Origin: CAZRNB01 sp964601355
GTDB taxonomy: Bacteria > Planctomycetota > Phycisphaerae > Sedimentisphaerales > Anaerobacaceae
Direction of reading: 5' to 3'
Length of the DNA stretch: 15,809 nt
Assembly (NCBI GenBank): GCA_964601355.1
Contig: CAZRNB010000067.1
Coordinates: 1-15,809, forward strand
Shown here: positions 6,767 to 14,461 of the stretch, one piece after another
Position numbering within the stretch: position 1 is the stretch's first letter
Layout: each line of letters starts with the position of its first letter
The notes under the pieces: generated by a model
Seen by the model: only the letters and a program-made list of their open reading frames with translations
Databases searched by the model: none
What the model was told of the DNA's origin: nothing
Program-made: the position numbers and the translations under genes

Positions 6767-6950
6767 CATATTTCGTCGCTCGTCATTCGTGAAGAGTATC
6801 TCGCGGTTAAAGAGCAAAAGAGCATACGTCACAAGACACACAAGGCATAAATTAAAAGTGCACAAGAGCAGATTTCTTATCTTACAGGTATCTCATTCTG
6901 AAAATACAAATTAGCTGAAAAGAAGGGTAAAGTCAACAATATTTCGTATC

Positions 6951-7252
6951 TCGTCATTCGTGAAGCGTATCTCGCAGAAAAGAGCATAAGAACACAAGGC
7001 CATAAGTGCATAAGGGCAAAAGAGCATAAGGGCAAATTTCGTCGCTCGCCTGCCCTGCGTAGCCGAAGGCGAAGCAAGGGTAACTCGTCATTTGTGAAGC
7101 GTATCTCGCAAAAAAGAGCATAAGAACTCAAGGCCATAAGTGCATAAGGGCAAAAGAGCATAAGGGCATACGATAATAAGGTATAAGAACAAATTCGTCA
7201 TTCGTCGCTCGCCTGCCCTGCGTAGCCGAAGGCGAAGCAAGGGTAACTCGTC
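6951..7252. repeat. two-part direct duplication (84 bp + 51 bp)
   Basis: Unit A at 6951-7034 and 7085-7168 (84 bp, about 3 mismatches). Unit B at 7039-7089 and 7202-7252 (51 bp, identical as read). The order is A-B-A-B, with 33 bp of extra sequence in the second A-B gap. Unit B contains the dispersed phrase gcctgccctgcgtagccgaa. Confidence 0.8.
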
Positions 7253-7550
7253 TCGCGTATTGCGTATTGCGTCGTGCGTATTCCGCAATAAATGCGGAAT
7301 TACGAGTATCAAGTCATTGACCGGCACAACAAGTGTGCCGGCTAAACAATCGTCCTTCGTCCATCGTCTCTCGTCCATCGTAAATCCCCACCTGTCAACA
7401 TGGCGTATCCAAAACCGAGAATATGCCAAAATTGCCGTTTTTGACCCCTGCCCAGCGCTGGGCGGGGCAGCAGAGCCTGCAAAGCAATCAATTTTTATGT
7501 AACATAGCTGCTTATAAAAAAAGCAGTTATGCGAGGAGAAAACAAAATGG

Positions 7551-7579
7551 TTTTCAAATGATTCAAAAGCTGGTATATT
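7551..7579 (+). promoter_or_regulatory. candidate promoter of groEL1
   Basis: TTTTCA (7551-7556), a 17-nt spacer and TATATT (7574-7579). It is the best-spaced pair in the AT-rich stretch before groEL1, but the -35 is weak and the leader would be about 210 nt. No CIRCE inverted repeat is present. Confidence 0.3.
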
Positions 7580-7677
7580 CTTTGCTCATTAAGTATAAAT
7601 TATAAGTGAAATCAACTTCCCTGCCTGCGGCGGTCCACAGGACGCCTTACGGCGGGATAAGCTTTCAACCCTTTTTA

Positions 7678-7780
7678 GACTCGTCTCGGCAGAGGCTGAG
7701 CTGTAGCAGGGTTCGTCGCGGGCCGCTTTAGGCGAAAACCGTAGCGGACTCGTCTCGGTGGTGGCCGAGCCGGAGCGGGA
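7678..7780. repeat. two ~34-bp GC-rich direct repeats before groEL1
   Basis: gactcgtctcgg opens both units (7678 and 7747) and about 25 of 34 bases match. Each unit can fold (ctcggc / gctgag; ctcgg / ccgag). The second unit ends just before the SD of groEL1, so these stems would lie in its leader. Confidence 0.6.
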
Positions 7781-7796
7781 TAGGAGAGAAGCAATT

Positions 7797-9452
7797 ATGG
7801 CAGTCAAACAATTGACATTCGAAGCGGACGCAAGAGCAGCTCTGCTTTCCGGCGTAGAAAAACTCGCAGCAGCAGTCAAATCAACACTCGGCCCGAGAGG
7901 CCGAAATGCAATCATCGACAAGAGCTGGGGCGCACCGACCGTAACCAAAGACGGCGTAACAGTAGCTGAAGAAATCGAGCTTAAAGATAAAAATGAAAAT
8001 CTCGGCGCAAAACTGGTAAAAGAAGCCGCAAGCAAAACCTCAAAAATCGCCGGCGATGGAACAACGACCGCTACCGTCCTCACTGAAGCGATTTTCAAGG
8101 AAGCTTACAAAAATATAGCAGCAGGCGCAGACGCTATGGCTCTGGCACGCGGTATTCAGTCAGCAGCAAAAGCCGTGACCGACAAGCTCATTTCGATGGC
8201 CAAGCCCATCAATATCACCAAAACAGATGACATAATCAATATCGCCTCGGTATCAGCCAACAACGACCCGGAAATCGGAAAGATTATGGCTAAGGCCTTC
8301 CAGCGGGTCGGCAAAGATGGCGTCATCACCGTCGAAGAGGGCAAAAGCTTCGAGACGACCGTCGAGTTTGTGGAAGGTATGCAGTTTGATCGCGGCTACC
8401 TCTCGCCTCATTTCGTGACCGACCCCGAAAACATGGTCTGTGTGCTGGAAAAACCTTACATCCTCGTGCACGAAGAAAAAATCAGCAGCGTAACCAAGCT
8501 GATACCGTTATTGGAAAAGGCTGCGAAAAGCAAAAGGCCGCTGCTGATTATCGCAGAAGACGTTGAAAGCGAGGCATTGGCTACTCTGGTCGTTAACAAG
8601 CTCAAAGGCATCCTGCAAGTCGCTGCGGTCAAGGCGCCCGGCTACGGCGACCGAAGAAAAGCTATGCTGCAGGATATAGCGGCGCTAACGGGAGCAGAGC
8701 CTATTCTCAAAGACCTGGGAATAGAGATCGACAATATCAGCATCAAGCAGCTCGGCCAGGCCAAGAAGGTAACCATCGACAATGACAACACCATCATCGT
8801 GGAAGGTGTCGGGAGCTCCGAAGCAATAAGCGGTAGAATCAAGCAGATTAAAGATGAAATAGAAGCCACGACCAGTGATTATGACCGCGAGAAACTGCAG
8901 GAGAGGCTGGCTAAACTAACAGGCGGCGTCGCTCAAATCAACGTCGGAGCCGCCAGCGAATCAGAAATGAAAGAAATAAAGGCCCGGATTGAAGACGCCC
9001 TGCACGCAACCAGGGCAGCAATCGAAGAAGGCATTGTACCAGGCGGCGGCGTTGCTCTTATCCGCTGTATCGACGCCGTCAAGCAGTTAAAATTGGCCGG
9101 CGATGAAGAAACGGGCGCCAACATATTAGCCAAAGCGCTCACTATGCCCTGCTACTATATCGCTGCTAATGCCGGGGTGATAGCAAATCTGGTCGTTAAC
9201 AAGGTTTCTGAAGGAAAAGGCGGCTTCGGTTACAACGCCGTCACAGACCAATACGAGAATCTGCTGGAAACAGGCGTAATCGACCCGGCGAAGGTAACTC
9301 GAATCGCCCTGCAAAACGCCGTAAGTGTGGCCACACTGCTATTAACCACCGACTGCCTTGTCACTGAAAAGCCGAAGGAAAAAGAAGCTATGCCGGGTGG
9401 CCCAGGCGGCATGGGCGGCGGCTACGGCGAAGGTATGGAAGATATATATTAG
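7797..9452 (+). CDS. groEL: GroEL-type chaperonin 1 (60 kDa, glycine/methionine tail)
   Basis: A 551-residue group I chaperonin, usual length. It would form the double-ring cage that refolds proteins with ATP and GroES in the cytoplasm. Landmarks: TLGPRGRN (30-37), ATP-binding GDGTTTAT with D87, apical-domain RGYLSPHF region (about 199-206), APGYGDRRKAML (280-291), catalytic-type aspartate D400 in RIEDALHATRAA, PGGG (415-418). The tail MPGGPGGMGGGYGEGMEDIY has the Gly/Met character of classical GroELs, though it ends in EDIY. Start: ATG 7797, aggag 10 nt upstream, and AVKQLTF matches the family N-terminus; the longer frame from 7758 is repeat sequence. No groES is adjacent; the nearest is 1.7 kb downstream, beyond the fucosidase gene. 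It is clearly a different paralogue from GroEL2 (11525-13153). Confidence 0.95.
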   Translation: MAVKQLTFEADARAALLSGVEKLAAAVKSTLGPRGRNAIIDKSWGAPTVTKDGVTVAEEIELKDKNENLGAKLVKEAASKTSKIAGDGTTTATVLTEAIFKEAYKNIAAGADAMALARGIQSAAKAVTDKLISMAKPINITKTDDIINIASVSANNDPEIGKIMAKAFQRVGKDGVITVEEGKSFETTVEFVEGMQFDRGYLSPHFVTDPENMVCVLEKPYILVHEEKISSVTKLIPLLEKAAKSKRPLLIIAEDVESEALATLVVNKLKGILQVAAVKAPGYGDRRKAMLQDIAALTGAEPILKDLGIEIDNISIKQLGQAKKVTIDNDNTIIVEGVGSSEAISGRIKQIKDEIEATTSDYDREKLQERLAKLTGGVAQINVGAASESEMKEIKARIEDALHATRAAIEEGIVPGGGVALIRCIDAVKQLKLAGDEETGANILAKALTMPCYYIAANAGVIANLVVNKVSEGKGGFGYNAVTDQYENLLETGVIDPAKVTRIALQNAVSVATLLLTTDCLVTEKPKEKEAMPGGPGGMGGGYGEGMEDIY

Positions 9453-9469
9453 CAGAGAAATTAAAAATG

Positions 9470-9556
9470 CCTAAAGTGACTAAAGTGCCTAAAGTGCATA
9501 AAATTATAAATTATCACTTTAGTTCACTTTAGGCACTTTACACTTTAGTCACTTTT
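9470..9556. repeat. inverted array of the 9-nt word CCTAAAGTG
   Basis: Left side: CCTAAAGTG, ACTAAAGTG, CCTAAAGTG (9470-9496) in tandem. Then an AT-rich centre (9497-9514). Right side: CACTTTAGT (9515), CACTTTAGG (9525), CACTTTA (9534), CACTTTAGT (9541), CACTTTT (9550). The two sides can pair with a 7-nt bulge into a long stem followed by tttt, so it may also end groEL1 transcription. Confidence 0.8.
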
Positions 9557-9571
9557 AAAAAGAATTACACA

Positions 9572-11080
9572 ATGAATAGGCCAATATCAAAAAAACCGGC
9601 TGTAATAATTGCTCTATTATGTGCTGTGGTATTTTCAGGCTGCTCACGAATAGCAAAAACAGCTTCTGTTTTCAGGTTAGGCAAGAAAGAGACTAAACAT
9701 ACCAAACAAGACACTACATCTCCCAAAAAAGATACTTCACCTGCCAAAGCCGTCCCACACAAAGCCTGTCACGAGCGAAGCCGAGAGATCGAGGGGAAAG
9801 AAACTACACTTACCAAAGACCAACGAATGAATTGGTTTCGGGACGCCCGTTTCGGCATGTTCATTCACTGGGGCCTTTATGCGGTGCCGTCAGGAACTTA
9901 CAAAGACCAGCAGGTTGAAGGTATCGGCGAATGGATAATGGAAAAGGCCATGATTCCGGTTGATGAATATGAGCAGTTTGCCAAACAATTCAATCCGACG
10001 AAATTCGACGCGGACCAGTGGGTGCAAATCGCAAAGAACGCCGGGATGAAATATATCGTTATAACAAGCAAGCATCATGATGGCTTCTGCCTGTGGGACT
10101 CAAAGCTAACCGATTACGATATTAACGACGCTACGCCGTTTAAACGAGACATATTAGCGGAATTAGCTGCCGCGTGCAAAAAGCACGGAATCAAATTTTG
10201 CTTATACTATTCGATAATGGACTGGCACCATCCGGATGCGCAGGCGCCTTTTTACCCGCTCTATAATGACAGAAACAAAACCAATCCAAATTTTGATCGC
10301 TATGTCGAGTACTATCTAAAAGGTCAGCTGCGAGAATTGATTCAGAACTACGGACCGCTTGGAATACTTTGGTTCGACGGCGAATGGATAAAGGATTGGA
10401 GCAGGGAAATGGGCTGGAACGTCTATGATTATGTTCTTAGCCTTCAGCCGGATATTATCGTGAACAATCGCGTTGGCAAAGTTCGCTACGAAAAACCTTC
10501 GCTTAGTGAAAGCGAAGAATTTGCCGGTGACTTTGGCACGCCTGAACAGCGGATTCCCTCATCCGGCCTGCCGGGCGTTGACTGGGAAACATGCATGACT
10601 ATGAACGACACCTGGGGATATAAGTCCTACGACGACAACTGGAAGTCAACAGAGGACCTGCTGCACAACCTGGCTGACATAGCCAGTAAAGGCGGCAACT
10701 TCCTGCTTAACGTCGGCCCGACTGCCAAAGGTATCATTCCGCAGCCCAGCGTCGAGCGGCTGGCAGCAATGGGTGAATGGATGAAGGTCAACGGCGAAAG
10801 CATCTACGGCACTACCGCCAGCCCGCCTGGCTCATTACCCTGGGGACGATGCACCGCAAAACCCGGCAAGCTGTACCTGCACGTCTTTGATTGGCCGACC
10901 GACGGCAAGCTGAACGTGCCGAACCTGAAAGGAAAAGTTAAAGAAGCATATTTATTGTCAGATGTAAAACATCCTGAGCTGCTGATTGACCGTATAAATG
11001 AAAACGAGATTACTATCACCGTGCCCCAAAAGGCTCCGGACCAGGTTGACACTGTAATTGTTCTGAAAATTGATAAATGA
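9572..11080 (+). CDS. alpha-L-fucosidase, GH29, predicted lipoprotein
   Basis: A 502-residue glycoside hydrolase family 29 enzyme that would remove terminal alpha-L-fucose from glycans. Signal peptide of type II: basic MNRPISKK, hydrophobic AVIIALLCAVV, lipobox-like FSGC with C24, so an exported, membrane-tethered enzyme. A polar Lys/Thr/Ser linker (25-80) follows. The catalytic domain begins near 84: MFIHWG (96-101), SKHHDGF (166-172), LYYSIMDWHH (211-220), LWFDGEW with the nucleophile aspartate D269, WETCMTMNDTWGY (338-350, E339), and GGNFLLNVGP (374-383). A small beta domain closes the protein. The linker contains KACHERSREIEG, which is the translation of a dispersed repeat (9764-9796). 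No good SD precedes ATG 9572 (only aaaaagaa). Its place between groEL1 and groES is unexpected; it may be co-transcribed by position only. The acid/base residue cannot be assigned safely. Confidence 0.92.
   Translation: MNRPISKKPAVIIALLCAVVFSGCSRIAKTASVFRLGKKETKHTKQDTTSPKKDTSPAKAVPHKACHERSREIEGKETTLTKDQRMNWFRDARFGMFIHWGLYAVPSGTYKDQQVEGIGEWIMEKAMIPVDEYEQFAKQFNPTKFDADQWVQIAKNAGMKYIVITSKHHDGFCLWDSKLTDYDINDATPFKRDILAELAAACKKHGIKFCLYYSIMDWHHPDAQAPFYPLYNDRNKTNPNFDRYVEYYLKGQLRELIQNYGPLGILWFDGEWIKDWSREMGWNVYDYVLSLQPDIIVNNRVGKVRYEKPSLSESEEFAGDFGTPEQRIPSSGLPGVDWETCMTMNDTWGYKSYDDNWKSTEDLLHNLADIASKGGNFLLNVGPTAKGIIPQPSVERLAAMGEWMKVNGESIYGTTASPPGSLPWGRCTAKPGKLYLHVFDWPTDGKLNVPNLKGKVKEAYLLSDVKHPELLIDRINENEITITVPQKAPDQVDTVIVLKIDK
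9764..9796 (+). repeat. dispersed repeat fragment inside the fucosidase linker
   Basis: gcctgtcacgagcgaagccg resembles the intergenic phrase at 156-178 (gcctgccctgagcgatagcc) apart from a few changes and one base of length. It keeps the reading frame and encodes ACHERSREIEG. Confidence 0.55.
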
Positions 11081-11142
11081 AAGTGCTTTAAATAATGTTT
11101 GCGTTAAAAACCAAAGTAAAAATAGATAAGGAGTGACGGATT

Positions 11143-11433
11143 ATGAAACTGCGACCATTAGATGACAGAATCGTAATAAAGCAGTCAGAAGCCAAAGAAA
11201 AAACAGACGGCGGCATATTCCTGCCCGACACAGCCAAAGAAAAGCCGCAGGTTGGAAAAGTCATAGCCACGGGGCCGGGCAAATTGCTCGACGACGGCAA
11301 ACGCTGCCAAATGTCCGTAAAGAAAAACGATGAGGTTATGTACGGAAAGTACATCGGAAACGAAGTTGAAATCGAGGGAGAAAAATACGTAATCGTACGA
11401 GAAAGTGATTTGTTGGGCATAGTAGAAAAGTAA
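11143..11433 (+). CDS. groES: GroES co-chaperonin (10 kDa)
   Basis: A 96-residue co-chaperonin, the full length of the family. It caps the GroEL ring as a heptamer. MKLRPLDDRIVIK is the family N-terminus. The mobile loop lies at about 17-34 with GGIFLPD in place of the more common GGIVLP; the IFL triplet should still bind the GroEL apical domain. VGKVIATGPG and the C-terminal YVIVRESDLLGIVEK complete the fold. The SD aaggag (11128-11133) is strong and 9 nt from the ATG. groEL2 follows after a 91-nt spacer, so the two form the standard groES-groEL operon. The C55 cysteine is unusual but harmless. No heat-shock operator was found upstream. Confidence 0.96.
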   Translation: MKLRPLDDRIVIKQSEAKEKTDGGIFLPDTAKEKPQVGKVIATGPGKLLDDGKRCQMSVKKNDEVMYGKYIGNEVEIEGEKYVIVRESDLLGIVEK

Positions 11434-11446
11434 ATCGGTGTTTTTT

Positions 11447-11504
11447 AGTTCATTGTTCATAGTTGATAGTTCATCGATGAACTATGAGCTACGAACTCAT
11501 AACT
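11447..11504. repeat. inverted array of the heptamer AGTTCAT
   Basis: Four heptamers in tandem (AGTTCAT, TGTTCAT, AGTTGAT, AGTTCAT; 11447-11474), a CG centre (11475-11476), then four inverted heptamers (ATGAACT, ATGAGCT, ACGAACT, CATAACT; 11477-11504). The inner 20 bp (11466-11485) form a perfect palindrome; pairing weakens outwards. It fills the groES-groEL2 gap just before the SD agaggga. Confidence 0.85.
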
Positions 11505-11524
11505 TGTTTTAGAGGGAATAAAAA

Positions 11525-13153
11525 ATGGCAAAGCAATTGATGTTTGATGATACAGCACGAGCTGAGCTTAAAGAAGGTCTAAAGGAGCTGGCTGCCGCAG
11601 TCAAGGTAACTCTCGGACCAACCGGCAGGAACGTGATTCTGCAGAAAAGCTGGGGCTCACCCAAGATAACAAAGGACGGCGTCTCCGTCAGCAAAGAGAT
11701 TGAGCTGCCGGAGCCTTTTAAAAATATGGGCGCAAAGATGGTCAACGAGGCCGCCAGCAAGACATCCGACGTTGTCGGCGACGGCACAACAACCTCCGTC
11801 GTGCTGGCAGAGGGCATCTACGTAGAAGGAATCAAGCACGTAACTGCCGGCGTCGATCCAATGTCTCTGCAGCGAGGAATCAGCAAAGCTGCTGACGTGG
11901 CTTGTGAGTTTATCAAATCAGCCAGCATCCCCGTCAAAGGTCACAGTGACATTGCAAAGGTGGCAGCCATTAGCGCAAACAATAATCCAAAGGTCGGCGA
12001 AATCCTGGCCGATGCAATCGATAAGGTCGGCAAAGAAGGCGTTATCGAGGTCGAAGAAGGTAAAGGCATGGAAAATGAGCTGACCGTGGTCGAGGGTTTG
12101 CAGTTCGATAAAGGTTATATATCTCCATACTTTATGACCAATGCAGAGACCCAGGATGCCGTCCTCGAAGATGCTTACATCCTGCTGCATGAAAAGAAGA
12201 TATCCAACGTTCGCGAATTCATACCCCTGCTGGAAAAAATTGCGCAAGTCGGAAGACCTCTATTGATTATTGCCGAAGACATCGAGGGAGAAGCGCTTGC
12301 AGCATTGGTTATCAATCGCCTTCAGGGCGTGCTAAAGGTCTGCGCTGTCAAGGCTCCCGGCTTTGGCGACCGAAGAAAAGCTATGCTGGCCGATATAGCC
12401 GTCAGCACGGCAGGACAGGTAATCAGCGAAGACCTCGGCATCAAGCTGGAAAAGATTGAGCTTTCACAATTAGGCAGCGCCAAGAAAATCGTGGCGAACA
12501 AAGAAACAACTACCATAATTGAAGGAGCCGGCAGAAAGAAAGACGTCATCGCTCGCTGCGACCAGATTCGCAACCAGATGGAAAAAACAACAAGTAACTA
12601 TGACCGTGAAAAGCTGCAGGAGCGGCTGGCAAAATTAACCGGCGGCGTAGCGGTCATCAAAGCCGGCGCCGCAACCGAGACGGAAATGAAGGAACGCAAG
12701 GACCTGCTGGACGACGCGCTTCACGCCACCAGGGCTGCCGCTGAAGAAGGCATTGTGCCGGGAGGCGGAATAATATTTTTGCGGGCTATCGCTGAGGTTG
12801 AAAAGGCCAGAGCAAAAGCCAAAGGCGATGAAAAAATCGGCTTCGATATCGTCTGCAAAGCCCTTAGAATGCCGACAACCCAGATTGCGGACAATTCCGG
12901 CGACCAGGGCGACGTAATCACGGCACAGCTTCTCGAGAAGCTGCAAAAAAATAAGAATATCGGCTACGATGCCAACACCAGAAAGCTTGTTGATATGTTT
13001 GACGCCGGAATTATCGACCCTGCAAAAGTTGCCCGGACAGCGCTTCAAATGGCCGCCTCCGTAGCAGGACTAATGCTGACTACAAGCGTTTTAGTGACAG
13101 AGTACAAAGAAGACAAAAAAGAAGAACAGCCGATACCTGGTGCAGTAAGATAA
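11525..13153 (+). CDS. groEL: GroEL-type chaperonin 2 (60 kDa, no GGM tail)
   Basis: A 542-residue group I chaperonin, partner of the adjacent GroES. Landmarks: TLGPTGRN (29-36), GDGTTT with D86, KGYISPYFMTN (196-206), APGFGDRRKAML (277-288), D397 in LLDDALHATRAA, PGGG (412-415). The C-terminus is EYKEDKKEEQPIPGAVR: charged, with no glycine/methionine repeats, unlike GroEL1 and E. coli GroEL, whose flexible tail projects into the cavity. A lysine/alanine-rich stretch VEKARAKAKGDEK (about 424-436) is in the equatorial domain. Start ATG 11525 with SD agaggga (from 11511). Being in the groES operon, it is the better candidate for the main housekeeping or heat-inducible chaperonin, but which of the two is essential cannot be told from sequence. 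Confidence 0.96.
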   Translation: MAKQLMFDDTARAELKEGLKELAAAVKVTLGPTGRNVILQKSWGSPKITKDGVSVSKEIELPEPFKNMGAKMVNEAASKTSDVVGDGTTTSVVLAEGIYVEGIKHVTAGVDPMSLQRGISKAADVACEFIKSASIPVKGHSDIAKVAAISANNNPKVGEILADAIDKVGKEGVIEVEEGKGMENELTVVEGLQFDKGYISPYFMTNAETQDAVLEDAYILLHEKKISNVREFIPLLEKIAQVGRPLLIIAEDIEGEALAALVINRLQGVLKVCAVKAPGFGDRRKAMLADIAVSTAGQVISEDLGIKLEKIELSQLGSAKKIVANKETTTIIEGAGRKKDVIARCDQIRNQMEKTTSNYDREKLQERLAKLTGGVAVIKAGAATETEMKERKDLLDDALHATRAAAEEGIVPGGGIIFLRAIAEVEKARAKAKGDEKIGFDIVCKALRMPTTQIADNSGDQGDVITAQLLEKLQKNKNIGYDANTRKLVDMFDAGIIDPAKVARTALQMAASVAGLMLTTSVLVTEYKEDKKEEQPIPGAVR

Positions 13154-13158
13154 TGCCT

Positions 13159-13253
<95 letters not shown>

Positions 13254-13257
13254 AGTT

Positions 13258-14400
13258 ATGGCCAAACGTGATTATTACGAAGTTTTAGGGGTGGAGAAGA
13301 ACGCCTCCGCCGAGGACATAAAGCGCGCATACCGCCGCATGGCGATGAAGTATCATCCCGATAAAAACCCCGGCAACAAAGAGGCAGAGGCAAAGTTCAA
13401 GGAATGTGCCGAGGCTTATGAAGTTTTAAGTGACACTGAAAAACGCCAGCGGTACGACCAATTCGGACATGAAGGTCTGCGCGGAATAGGGATGCGCGAT
13501 TACTCGCATGTTAATTGGCAGGACATCGGCAGCATATTTGAAGATTCCTTTGGCTTTGATGATTTCTTCGCCGACATCTTTGGCACCCGAACGTCAAGAG
13601 CATCCAGGCGAAGTGGGCCGGCAAGAGGCTATGACCTGGAAACCGGTGTCGAGCTTTCCCTTAATGATATTGCATCGGGCACAGAAAAGACAATCGAGTT
13701 CACGCGCCAGGACAATTGTCCGGACTGCGGCGGCTCGGGCTCCGCTCCGGGAACAAGACCTGCACAATGCCCCACCTGCGGAGGCCGTGGCCAGGTCGCA
13801 AGAGGCGGCGGTTTTTTCCAGATGGTTTCAACCTGTCCGCAATGCAAAGGCAGCGGACAAATCATCACTAATCCCTGCAAAAAATGCAAAGGAAGCGGCA
13901 AAGTTCCGAAGAAAAGAGCCGTCAATATTAAAATACCGGCGGGCGTCCACGAAGGACAAGGCGTAAGAGTAGCCGGCGAAGGTGAGCCTGGCCGCGGCGG
14001 CGGACCAAACGGTGACCTCTATTGCTACGTAAGAATAAAACCACACGAATTTCTTCAGCGGGACGGTAACGACCTTATCTCCGTTGTCCCTATCAGCTTC
14101 ACTCAGGCTGTACTGGGGGCAACCATTGAAGTCCCGAGCCTGGATGGAACTCGACAGCTAAAAATCCCGCCTGGCACACAGTACGGCAGCATCTTCAGGA
14201 TAAAAGGTCAGGGCCTGCCGGATATACGTTCACGCAGAATCGGCGACCAGCTTGTGCAAATTACTATCGAAACCCCAACCAGGCTAAACGCACAGCAGGA
14301 AGAGCTGCTGAGAGAATTTGCCAAAACCGAGAACAAAACCGTTTCTCCAAAATCCAAAAGCTTTTTTGAAAAAATGAAAAAAAACTTCCATTCTCCGTAG
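13258..14400 (+). CDS. dnaJ: DnaJ co-chaperone (Hsp40, type I)
   Basis: A 380-residue full-length type I DnaJ, which brings substrates to DnaK and stimulates its ATPase. J domain at 1-70 with HPD at 33-35. A short region rich in G, F and D follows (73-110, DSFGFDDFFADIFG). The zinc region has four CxxCxGxG motifs: C154/C157, C171/C174, C193/C196 and C207/C210, all complete. The C-terminal substrate-binding domains follow (GVHEGQGVRVAGEGEPG, VLGATIEVPSLDG, LKIPPGTQYGSIFRIKGQGLP). The start ATG 13258 is fixed by MAKRDYYEVLGV. There is no good SD: the sequence before the ATG is the heptamer array GAGATAC ending cgaagtt. It lies 104 nt after groEL2 and 61 nt before grpE, so an operon is likely. 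dnaK is not in the window. Confidence 0.97.
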   Translation: MAKRDYYEVLGVEKNASAEDIKRAYRRMAMKYHPDKNPGNKEAEAKFKECAEAYEVLSDTEKRQRYDQFGHEGLRGIGMRDYSHVNWQDIGSIFEDSFGFDDFFADIFGTRTSRASRRSGPARGYDLETGVELSLNDIASGTEKTIEFTRQDNCPDCGGSGSAPGTRPAQCPTCGGRGQVARGGGFFQMVSTCPQCKGSGQIITNPCKKCKGSGKVPKKRAVNIKIPAGVHEGQGVRVAGEGEPGRGGGPNGDLYCYVRIKPHEFLQRDGNDLISVVPISFTQAVLGATIEVPSLDGTRQLKIPPGTQYGSIFRIKGQGLPDIRSRRIGDQLVQITIETPTRLNAQQEELLREFAKTENKTVSPKSKSFFEKMKKNFHSP

Positions 14401-14403
14401 TTC

Positions 14404-14446
14404 CATCCTTCGCAGTCCCTTAGGGAAGCAGGCACTACGAAGGATG
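14404..14446. repeat. inverted repeat between dnaJ and grpE
   Basis: catccttcgcagt (14404-14416) and actacgaaggatg (14434-14446) pair at 12 of 13 positions; a smaller ccct / aggg pair lies in the loop. No T-run follows, so it is not a normal terminator. The only SD-like gaagga before grpE is in its right arm, 17 nt from the ATG, which is far. Confidence 0.7.
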
Positions 14447-14461
14447 AATTGGTAACCACTA

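Larger units (their letters stand above)
6767..7796. other. repeat-filled region without genes
   Basis: About a kilobase with no supported gene. Minus-strand frames are open only because the repeats lack stops in that frame; they give repetitive, family-less peptides. The left part is built on a roughly 10-nt beat (agagcataag, ggcataagtg). The middle has iterated gcgtattgcg (7256-7275) and small hairpins (ttccgc / gcggaa near 7280-7300; ccggcac / gtgccgg at 7320-7341). The 7345-7385 part has tcgtccatcg phrases. The right part leads to groEL1 and has an AT-rich stretch at 7500-7605. Confidence 0.7.

Noticed and set aside
6877..7429. Two overlapping minus-strand ORFs of 94 and 113 codons
   Set aside because: They are the A-B repeats read as protein: the same peptides (ELPLLRLRLRRAGERR) recur and no SD or family is seen.
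7700..7760. tRNA-like gggttcgtcgcggg near groEL1
   Set aside because: No acceptor or anticodon stem can be made around it; the hairpins belong to the repeat pair.
7758..7796. Earlier GTG start for groEL1
   Set aside because: The extra residues (VAEPERDRREAI) are the folded repeat and include the SD; the family N-terminus begins at ATG 7797.
7500..7796. CIRCE (HrcA) operator before groEL1 and before groES
   Set aside because: Looked for TTAGCACTC and GAGTGCTAA and close variants; none present at either place.
11046..11076. TTGACA in the end of the fucosidase gene as a promoter for groES
   Set aside because: No acceptable -10 at 16-18 nt; the best AT-rich hexamers are at 19-20 nt and match poorly.
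13508..13966. 152-codon + strand ORF inside dnaJ
   Set aside because: Out-of-frame reading of dnaJ, which has a complete domain set in its own frame.
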